DNA from: Methylophilaceae bacterium 11
Lineage (GTDB): Bacteria > Pseudomonadota > Gammaproteobacteria > Burkholderiales > Methylophilaceae
Direction of reading: 5' to 3'
Assembly: GCA_000525025.1 (NCBI GenBank)
Contig: JCKJ01000001.1
Location: 2,604,001 to 2,668,000 of the forward strand
DNA: 64,000 bases
Shown here: positions 57,009 to 64,000 of the stretch, piece by piece
Numbering within the stretch: the first letter of the stretch is position 1
Layout of the letters: the number at the start of each line of letters is the position of its first letter
Program-made: the position numbers and the translations under genes
The notes under the pieces: model-generated
The model's input: the letters and a program-made list of their open reading frames with translations, nothing else
Database searches by the model: none
Told to the model about the DNA's origin: nothing

Positions 57009-57069
57009 TCCACAAGCTTTGCCAAGGCTTCCCAATCACCGCATGATTGAAAAGCCTGTCTCGAAATCA

Positions 57070-58515
57070 TTAACCCAGCTTTTTCTTCAAGATTTCGTTT
57101 ACTTGCGCAGGATTAGCCTTGCCTTTAGAAGCTTTCATGGCTTGCCCGACCAGGGCATTAAATGCCTTTTCTTTGCCCGCTTTAAACTCTTCTACCATTG
57201 CAGGGTTTGCATTTAACACTTCATCGATAATGGCTTCAATCGCGCCAGTATCAGACTCTTGTTTTAAGCCTTTTGCAGCAATAATCGTGTCCACATCACC
57301 TTCACCAGCCCATAACGCCTCAAACACCTGCTTGGCCGCATTGTTAGAAATGGTATTGTCTTGAATACGCTTTAATAACTGTGCCAATTGCGCCGCTGAA
57401 ACGGGTGAATCTGTAATCACTTTTTCTTCTGCGTTTAATTTAGCGGACAAAGCGCCCATTACCCAGTTGGCTGCGGGTTTGGCTTCTGCGCCTGCCTGTA
57501 CCACGGCTGTAAAATAATCGGCAGTGCCTCGGCTGGCCGTTAAGGTAGCCGCATCATAACTGCTTAAGCCATGCGCCGCTTCAAATCTTGCTTTCATCGC
57601 CTCAGGTAATTCAGGCATATGCGTTCTTACACGCGCCTTATCTTCGTCACTCACCACGAGCGGTAACAAGTCTGGGTCTGGGAAGTAGCGATAGTCATTC
57701 GCTTCTTCTTTAGAGCGCATCGCGCGTGTTTCACCTGTGTCTGGGTTAAACAAGACGGTGGCTTGTTGAATTTTTCCACCGTCTTCTAATGTATCAATTT
57801 GCCATTGTGTTTCGTACTCAATGGCCTGCTGCATAAACTTAAATGAGTTGAGGTTTTTAATCTCACGGCGCGTGCCTAGCTTCTCTGTGCCTTTGGGGCG
57901 CACGGACACGTTCACATCACAGCGGAAGCTACCTTCCTGCATGTTGCCATCACAAATACCAATCCACTGTACCAGCTCATGCAGCTTTTTAGCATAGGCC
58001 ACTGCTTCAGCCGCACTACGCATATCTGGCTCGGTCACAATTTCTAGCAAGGGTGTACCAGCACGGTTTAAATCAATGCCGGACATGCCTTCTACAGCGC
58101 CATGCACTGATTTACCGGCATCTTCTTCCAAATGCGCACGGGTAATGTGAATGGTTTTTTCGTAAGCCTCGCCATGCTTGCCTGCGGGCACTTGTATCGT
58201 TAGCTTGCCTTTGCCTACTACCGGCAATTCGTACTGGCTGATTTGATAGCCTTTAGGTAAATCTGGATAAAAATAGTTTTTACGCGCAAATACTGAGCGT
58301 GGTGCAATGTCTGCATCCACGGCCAGGCCAAATTTAATCGCGCACTCTACGGCTTCTTTGTTTAATACTGGCAGCACACCAGGCAAAGCAATGCTCACCT
58401 CGCATGCTTGTGTATTAGGCTCTGCCCCATAGGTGGTGGAGGCACCACTGAAAATTTTAGTATTTGTTTTTAATTGAGTGTGGGTCTCTAACCCAATCAC
58501 GACTTCCCATTCCAT
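57070..58515 (-). CDS. gatB: Asp-tRNA(Asn)/Glu-tRNA(Gln) amidotransferase subunit B
   Basis: 481 residues. Kinase/transfer subunit of Gat[99 protein letters not shown], and the C-terminal GatB/YqeY domain ([28 protein letters not shown]). One base after gatA stop. Makes Asn- and Gln-tRNA by transamidation, with gatA and gatC. Confidence 0.97.
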   Translation of the reverse strand: MEWEVVIGLETHTQLKTNTKIFSGASTTYGAEPNTQACEVSIALPGVLPVLNKEAVECAIKFGLAVDADIAPRSVFARKNYFYPDLPKGYQISQYELPVVGKGKLTIQVPAGKHGEAYEKTIHITRAHLEEDAGKSVHGAVEGMSGIDLNRAGTPLLEIVTEPDMRSAAEAVAYAKKLHELVQWIGICDGNMQEGSFRCDVNVSVRPKGTEKLGTRREIKNLNSFKFMQQAIEYETQWQIDTLEDGGKIQQATVLFNPDTGETRAMRSKEEANDYRYFPDPDLLPLVVSDEDKARVRTHMPELPEAMKARFEAAHGLSSYDAATLTASRGTADYFTAVVQAGAEAKPAANWVMGALSAKLNAEEKVITDSPVSAAQLAQLLKRIQDNTISNNAAKQVFEALWAGEGDVDTIIAAKGLKQESDTGAIEAIIDEVLNANPAMVEEFKAGKEKAFNALVGQAMKASKGKANPAQVNEILKKKLG

Positions 58516-58516
58516 A

Positions 58517-60001
58517 CTATTTCAAACTTTCCGGCATTTGCAGATGCCAATCTGTGACTTGTTGATATGCATGCGCCACATCCAACATGCGCGCCTCATC
58601 AAAGTAATTACCCACCAATTGCAACCCCACTGGCAACGCTTTGCCATCAGTACTTGGCGCAAAGCCGGCTGGAATACTCATGCCTGGCAAGCCAGCCAAG
58701 TTGGTGGCAATGGTGTAGACATCTTGTAAGTACATCGCCACTGGGTCATCCGCTTTCTCGCCCGCCTTAAACGCAGTAGAAGGTGCCGTTGGCCCCATGA
58801 TCACATCACATTGCTTAAAGGCTTCGGTAAAGTCTTGTGCAATCAAACGGCGAATTTGCTGTGCTTTGAGGTAGTACGCATCGTAATAACCCGCGCTTAA
58901 CACATAGGTACCAATCAAAATACGGCGTTTGACTTCGGCGCCAAAGCCTTCAGCACGGCTCTTCATGTACATATCCAGCAAATCGTCGTATTCTGCAGCA
59001 CGGTGACCGTAACGCACGCCATCGTAACGAGAAAGGTTGGAACTGGCTTCCGCCGGCGCCAACACATAGTAAACCGGAATCGATAACTGACTGTTGGGTA
59101 GTGAAATGTCTACGATTTCGGCACCCAATTTGCGGTATTCGGCAATGGCAGCTTGCACCACTTTAGCCACATCTGCATCCAAGCCATCTGCAAAGTATTC
59201 TTTAGGCAAGCCAACGCGTAGACCTTCCAGTGGCTGCGCACCCACCATATTGGCTAACCCACGTGTGTAGTCTTCTTTCGGGCGATTTAAACTGGTCGAA
59301 TCACGTTCATCAAAGCCCGCCATCACGTTCATCATCAATGCACAGTCTTCTGCCGATTTTGCCATAGGACCCGCCTGATCCAAGCTGGATGCAAAAGCGA
59401 TCATGCCGTAACGTGACACCAAGCCATAAGTCGGCTTCAACCCTGTAAATCCACACAAACTGGCAGGCTGGCGAATGGAGCCACCTGTATCGGTACCTGT
59501 GGCGGCTGCACATAAACGTGCTGCCACTGCCGCTGCAGAGCCACCGGAGCTGCCTCCTGGCACACGGTCAAAATCCCAAGGATTTTTAACGCCGCCAAAG
59601 TAACTGGTTTCATTAGAGGAACCCATGGCGAATTCATCCATATTGGTTTTGCCCAAATTGACTGCACCCGCTGCATCAAATTGGCTAATCACATGGGCAT
59701 CATAGGGCGCCACAAAATTGGCCAACATTTTTGAACCACAAGTGGTTTTCCAGCCTTTCGCACAGAAAATATCTTTTTGTGCGAATGGGATTCCCGTCAG
59801 CGCCTCTGCATTTCCGGCCGCAATCCTAGCATCGGCCGCACGTGCTTGCGCAAGCGTTTTGTCTGTATCTAACGCAATGTATGCATTAATGGCCGGATTG
59901 TGCTGCTGAATACGCGTCAGAAATGTTTGCGTCAGCTCCACGCTGGAGATCTGTTTACTTGCCAACATCTGGCTAAGTGTTTTTAGGCTACTATTAATCA
60001 T
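58517..60001 (-). CDS. gatA: Asp-tRNA(Asn)/Glu-tRNA(Gln) amidotransferase subunit A
   Basis: 494 residues. Amidase-signature glutaminase subunit: [11 protein letters not shown] (Lys of the Ser-cisSer-Lys triad), [38 protein letters not shown] (the catalytic Ser residues), and [10 protein letters not shown]. Releases ammonia that is channelled to GatB. Placed between gatC (17 bases) and gatB (1 base). Confidence 0.97.
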   Translation of the reverse strand: MINSSLKTLSQMLASKQISSVELTQTFLTRIQQHNPAINAYIALDTDKTLAQARAADARIAAGNAEALTGIPFAQKDIFCAKGWKTTCGSKMLANFVAPYDAHVISQFDAAGAVNLGKTNMDEFAMGSSNETSYFGGVKNPWDFDRVPGGSSGGSAAAVAARLCAAATGTDTGGSIRQPASLCGFTGLKPTYGLVSRYGMIAFASSLDQAGPMAKSAEDCALMMNVMAGFDERDSTSLNRPKEDYTRGLANMVGAQPLEGLRVGLPKEYFADGLDADVAKVVQAAIAEYRKLGAEIVDISLPNSQLSIPVYYVLAPAEASSNLSRYDGVRYGHRAAEYDDLLDMYMKSRAEGFGAEVKRRILIGTYVLSAGYYDAYYLKAQQIRRLIAQDFTEAFKQCDVIMGPTAPSTAFKAGEKADDPVAMYLQDVYTIATNLAGLPGMSIPAGFAPSTDGKALPVGLQLVGNYFDEARMLDVAHAYQQVTDWHLQMPESLK

Positions 60002-60018
60002 AAACTTGTCTGAATTCG

Positions 60019-60306
60019 TTATTCGATAACTTTAGGTACCAGATACAAACCATGCTCGGTCATGGGTGCAATGGCTTGAAATACTTCACGTTGATTGGTC
60101 TGCGTGACTACGTCTTCACGCAAGCGTTGTGCAAGGTCTTGTGAATGCGACATTGGCAAGATGCCTTCTGTGTTCACCGCTTGCATTTGCTCGATGAGCC
60201 CCAGAATGCCAGAGAGCTTAGTGAGAGTGGAGGCGGCTTCTTGTTCGTTAATTTCAATACGCGCCAAGTACGCAATTCGATGGATATCTTCTATATTGAG
60301 TGCCAT
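60019..60306 (-). CDS. gatC: Asp-tRNA(Asn)/Glu-tRNA(Gln) amidotransferase subunit C
   Basis: 95 residues: [57 protein letters not shown], ending [20 protein letters not shown]. Small wrapping subunit that stabilises GatA-GatB. Starts the gatC-A-B operon and is divergent from mreB, 148 bases between starts. Confidence 0.96.
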   Translation of the reverse strand: MALNIEDIHRIAYLARIEINEQEAASTLTKLSGILGLIEQMQAVNTEGILPMSHSQDLAQRLREDVVTQTNQREVFQAIAPMTEHGLYLVPKVIE

Positions 60307-60451
60307 ACAATTTTCTGTCGTTTGTTTGTAACAATCTGTAATAACATCTTAAATTTAGATGTGATTTAAGCTATTATACCTTGATTTCAATCCACGCTTT
60401 TAAAAGCAAATCGATTAAATCGTGGGTCATCATTCGTCAATATCGGGATAA

Positions 60452-61498
<1,047 letters not shown>

Positions 61499-61542
61499 TC
61501 GTTAGTCAGCCTTTGTTGATCATTATTCATTCATAAATTGGC

Positions 61543-62523
61543 ATGCTTAAGGGCGTACACCAGAAACTAGAGCCACAAGAATCCCCAGCGTTTTTTGTCC
61601 GTGGCCCCAGCCCGTTTTCACGCATCATGTTTTTCTGTGCGCTGTCGATTGTCTTGATGGCTGTGGATTCGCGTCTCGATTACCTTAGCCAGTTTCGTCA
61701 AACCTTTATTGCTGCCTTGCATCCGCTGGAAATGGTAGCCAACGCCCCCAGTGAGTGGGGGCTCAATATCCGCCAGTACTTTACCGCGCACAGCCGACTG
61801 CTGATTGAAAATCAAGCGCTCAAGCAGCAAGCGGTGGAACACAATGTCATGCTGCAGCGACTAGCCACGATTGAGCTTGAAAATGCGCACCTTAAAACGC
61901 TACTAAAAGGCAATGCGCCCATGATTCCCAAAGCCATTTTGGGTGAAATTCTGCACATGGGACGCGATCCATTTAGCAATGTTGTGGTGATTAACCGCGG
62001 CAGCCAGCACACGGTAGAAGCAGGTCAGGCCGTGGTAGATGCGCAAGGCGTGGTCGGGCAAGTCACCCGCGTGTTTCCGTTTAGCGCAGAAGTCACACTG
62101 ATTACCGATAAAAATCTATCCATTCCCATTCAAGTAGAGCGCAATCAATTACGTGCGATTGCTTTTGGTGAGGGGAAAAGCAATACCATTGACTTGCCGT
62201 TTTTGCCCACGAGCGTAGACATTAAAGTGGGTGACAAGCTGGTGACTTCTGGAATTGATGGCGTGTATCCGGCCGGCTTGGCCGTGGCCAAAGTCACCGA
62301 GGTGCGCCAAAGCCCGGACTCTCCTTTTGCAAAAATCATTAGCACGCCGATTGCTGGCGTGAACAATCACTTACAGTTGCTGATTTTGAGCATGCCAACT
62401 CCGGCGGAACATATAGAGGCAGCTCCGGCAAGTGCTGGCGATGCAACCGCGCCGCCGGTTACCGCAACTACTTCTATTCCGCCAGCCAAACCCCGCAAAG
62501 AGAAGCCGCATGCGTCCCGCTAA
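61543..62523 (+). CDS. mreC: Rod shape-determining protein MreC
   Basis: 326 residues: N-terminal basic segment, one transmembrane helix (about 24-45, SRIMFFCALSIVLMAVDSRL), coiled coil (about 80-115, LLIENQALKQQAVEHNVMLQRLATIELENAHLKTLL), and two beta domains (LGEILHMGRDPFSNVVVINRGSQH, TSGIDGVYPAGLAVAKVTEV). A Pro/Ala/Thr-rich tail ends the protein. Scaffolds the elongasome between MreB and PBP2 in the periplasm. 44 bases after mreB; the last 14 bases overlap mreD. Confidence 0.95.
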   Translation: MLKGVHQKLEPQESPAFFVRGPSPFSRIMFFCALSIVLMAVDSRLDYLSQFRQTFIAALHPLEMVANAPSEWGLNIRQYFTAHSRLLIENQALKQQAVEHNVMLQRLATIELENAHLKTLLKGNAPMIPKAILGEILHMGRDPFSNVVVINRGSQHTVEAGQAVVDAQGVVGQVTRVFPFSAEVTLITDKNLSIPIQVERNQLRAIAFGEGKSNTIDLPFLPTSVDIKVGDKLVTSGIDGVYPAGLAVAKVTEVRQSPDSPFAKIISTPIAGVNNHLQLLILSMPTPAEHIEAAPASAGDATAPPVTATTSIPPAKPRKEKPHASR

Positions 62524-62983
62524 TCTCACCACCGTGTTACTGACGCTGATTGTGGCACTCACCTTCCAGCTCTACCCATGGTCTGGCCAAGGCGTGATTC
62601 TACGCCCAGACTTTTTGCTGGTGATTACGCTGTACTGGGTGGTGCGTGCACCCCATTTATGCAATGTGGGGGTTGCTTGGTTTGCAGGGTTAATTGTGGA
62701 TTTATCTACCGGCAGCTTGCTTGGGCAGCACGCACTCGCCTTTGCCTTTACCGCCTTCTTGGCACTGTTGTATCAACGTCGATTAGTGTTGTTTAACCGT
62801 TGGCAACTATCGGTCTACGTATTTGCGTTGCTGTTTGTTGAGCGTACGCTGGTGTTAATCCTTAAGCTATTTGCCGACAATGAAAATCCTGGGCTTTCCT
62901 ATTTCTGGCCAGTTCTCACTAGCATCATCCTATGGCAGTTTATGGTATTGATGTTTGGTGCGCCTACCCGACCCAGACATTAG
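62510..62983 (+). CDS. mreD: Rod shape-determining protein MreD
   Basis: 157 residues from the ATG at 62510, overlapping mreC by 14 bases, with AAAGAGAAG upstream. Five or so hydrophobic segments: LLTLIVALTFQLYP, WVVRAPHLCNVGVAWFAGLIVDLSTGSLLGQHALAFAFTAFLALLYQRRLVLFNRWQLS, and VLTSIILWQFMVLMFG. Membrane partner of MreC in the elongasome. Followed by mrdA 13 bases later. Confidence 0.93.
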   Translation: MRPANLTTVLLTLIVALTFQLYPWSGQGVILRPDFLLVITLYWVVRAPHLCNVGVAWFAGLIVDLSTGSLLGQHALAFAFTAFLALLYQRRLVLFNRWQLSVYVFALLFVERTLVLILKLFADNENPGLSYFWPVLTSIILWQFMVLMFGAPTRPRH

Positions 62984-62996
62984 GCAATCTATTGGC

Positions 62997-64000
62997 ATGG
63001 CATATAGCGCAGAACTTAAAAATCACCAAAATGAACAGCATAATTTCCGTGTTAGGTTATTGATTGCTGGCGCATTAGCATTGTTGGCGTTTTGCGCGCT
63101 GGGCTTACGTTTTTATTATCTACAAATCAACCGTTACGATTACTACCATACACTGGCAGAAAGTAATCGCATCTCGATCGTGCCGATTTCTCCTAACCGC
63201 GGATTGATTCTGGACCGCAACGGCGTAGTGCTTGCACACAATTTTTTTGTATACACGCTGGAAATGACCCCCTCAAAAATCACCGACCTTGACACCACGA
63301 TTGGTGACTTGGCACAACTGGTGGAAATCAGCCCAGTGGACCTGAAGCGTTTTAAGAAGCTCAAAGCGCAAAGCCACTCGTTTGAGAGCATCCCGATTCG
63401 TACCCATCTGAATGAAATTGAAGCAGCAAAATTTGCGGTTAACCGCTACCGCTTTCCTGGTGTAGAACTTAAGTCGCGCCTATATCGTCATTATCCGCAA
63501 GGCAAACTCGGCACACACGCCATTGGCTATATTAGCCGCATTAATGAGCGTGATTTGAAACAGCTTAAAGACAGCAATGTCATTTCTAATTACAAAGGTA
63601 CCGACCACGTGGGCAAGGGCGGCGTGGAACAAGCCTATGAAAGCGAGTTGCACGGCATTACCGGATTCCAGCAGGTGGAAATTGACGCCGATGGCAAAGC
63701 CGTGCGTGTACTTTCAAGTGCCGCACCTACTTCTGGCAATAACATTGTGCTATCTATAGATGCCAAGTTGCAAGCGATTGCAGAGAAAGCCTTTGGTGAG
63801 CGCAGAGGTGCTATGGTGGCCATTCAGCCAAACACCGGCGAAGTATTAGGCTTTGTCAGCATGCCAACATTTGACCCCAATTTATTTGTGGATGGCATTG
63901 ATTACGAGAATTGGAACCTGCTCAATAACTCGCTAGACAAACCACTGATTAACCGCGCACTCAAAGGCATTTACCCACCCGGTTCCACCTTTAAACCCTT
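62997..64000 (+). CDS. mrdA: Penicillin-binding protein 2 (3' truncated)
   Basis: About 334 residues are visible before the window end. Cytoplasmic tail and transmembrane helix (about 20-41, LLIAGALALLAFCALGLRFYYL), then the pedestal domain (SNRISIVPISPNRGLILDRNGVVLAHN, KGTDHVGKGGVEQAYESELHG) and the start of the transpeptidase domain, with the catalytic Ser in the last residues (PPGSTFKP). Cross-links peptidoglycan during elongation with MreBCD. Ends mid-codon at the window edge; rodA is expected next. Confidence 0.95.
   Translation, partial: MAYSAELKNHQNEQHNFRVRLLIAGALALLAFCALGLRFYYLQINRYDYYHTLAESNRISIVPISPNRGLILDRNGVVLAHNFFVYTLEMTPSKITDLDTTIGDLAQLVEISPVDLKRFKKLKAQSHSFESIPIRTHLNEIEAAKFAVNRYRFPGVELKSRLYRHYPQGKLGTHAIGYISRINERDLKQLKDSNVISNYKGTDHVGKGGVEQAYESELHGITGFQQVEIDADGKAVRVLSSAAPTSGNNIVLSIDAKLQAIAEKAFGERRGAMVAIQPNTGEVLGFVSMPTFDPNLFVDGIDYENWNLLNNSLDKPLINRALKGIYPPGSTFKP

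Overview
The window is a chromosomal segment of a methylotrophic betaproteobacterium, most likely a Methylophilaceae member (Methylotenera/Methylophilus-like). This is inferred from moderate GC content, a formaldehyde-activating-enzyme homologue, a quinoprotein-type metallohydrolase, and beta-proteobacterial gene neighbourhoods (trpEGD-C, hemA-prfA-prmC, metX-metW, gatCAB, mreBCD-mrdA). No rRNA, complete tRNA, CRISPR array, insertion sequence or integrase gene was seen.

Layout. 1-2.4 kb: the end of an operon of an AMP-forming acyl ligase, a heme-oxygenase-like diiron oxidase and a short-chain dehydrogenase. 2.8-4.9 kb: TPP-riboswitch-controlled thiC. 5.3-6.95 kb: an AT-rich island with three promoterless small genes, each followed by an integron attC site, without an integrase. 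7.0-8.6 kb: a FAD monooxygenase. 8.8-18.7 kb: the most unusual block, containing a polysaccharide-deacetylase/caspase/TPR fusion protein, a CreB/CreC two-component pair, a VIT-VWA protein with a PEP-CTERM-like tail, an exosortase, an exosortase-associated small protein and a GT51 peptidoglycan glycosyltransferase. A good CreB box (TTCAC-N6-TTCAC) lies directly upstream of the VIT-VWA gene. This looks like a dedicated, envelope-signal-controlled exosortase system with a single local substrate.

18.7-34 kb: housekeeping and envelope genes (heme-binding GlcG/HbpS family, pseudouridine synthase, uppP, two giant AsmA/DUF748 proteins, mutY), then a Fae homologue that lacks the usual catalytic histidine, small redox genes and a structured intergenic repeat. 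34.4-42.1 kb (minus strand): gph-rpe and trpE-G-D-(DUF3465)-C-hemB, with a possible Trp-containing leader peptide ahead of trpE. 42.3-51.8 kb: hemA-prfA-prmC interrupted by a reversed DUF4238 gene, then metX-metW, an AmpG-like transporter and DUF1223.

51.8-53.9 kb (minus strand): a bufferin-type RiPP operon (cysteine-rich precursor, MNIO/DUF692 enzyme, BufC-type partner) whose precursor has four 13-residue Cys repeats and a lipobox. 54-64 kb: an atypical M48 protein, xth/pyrE, DUF4124, gatCAB and the rod-shape genes mreBCD and mrdA, the last cut by the window end. All assignments come from reading motifs by eye; no database search was run.
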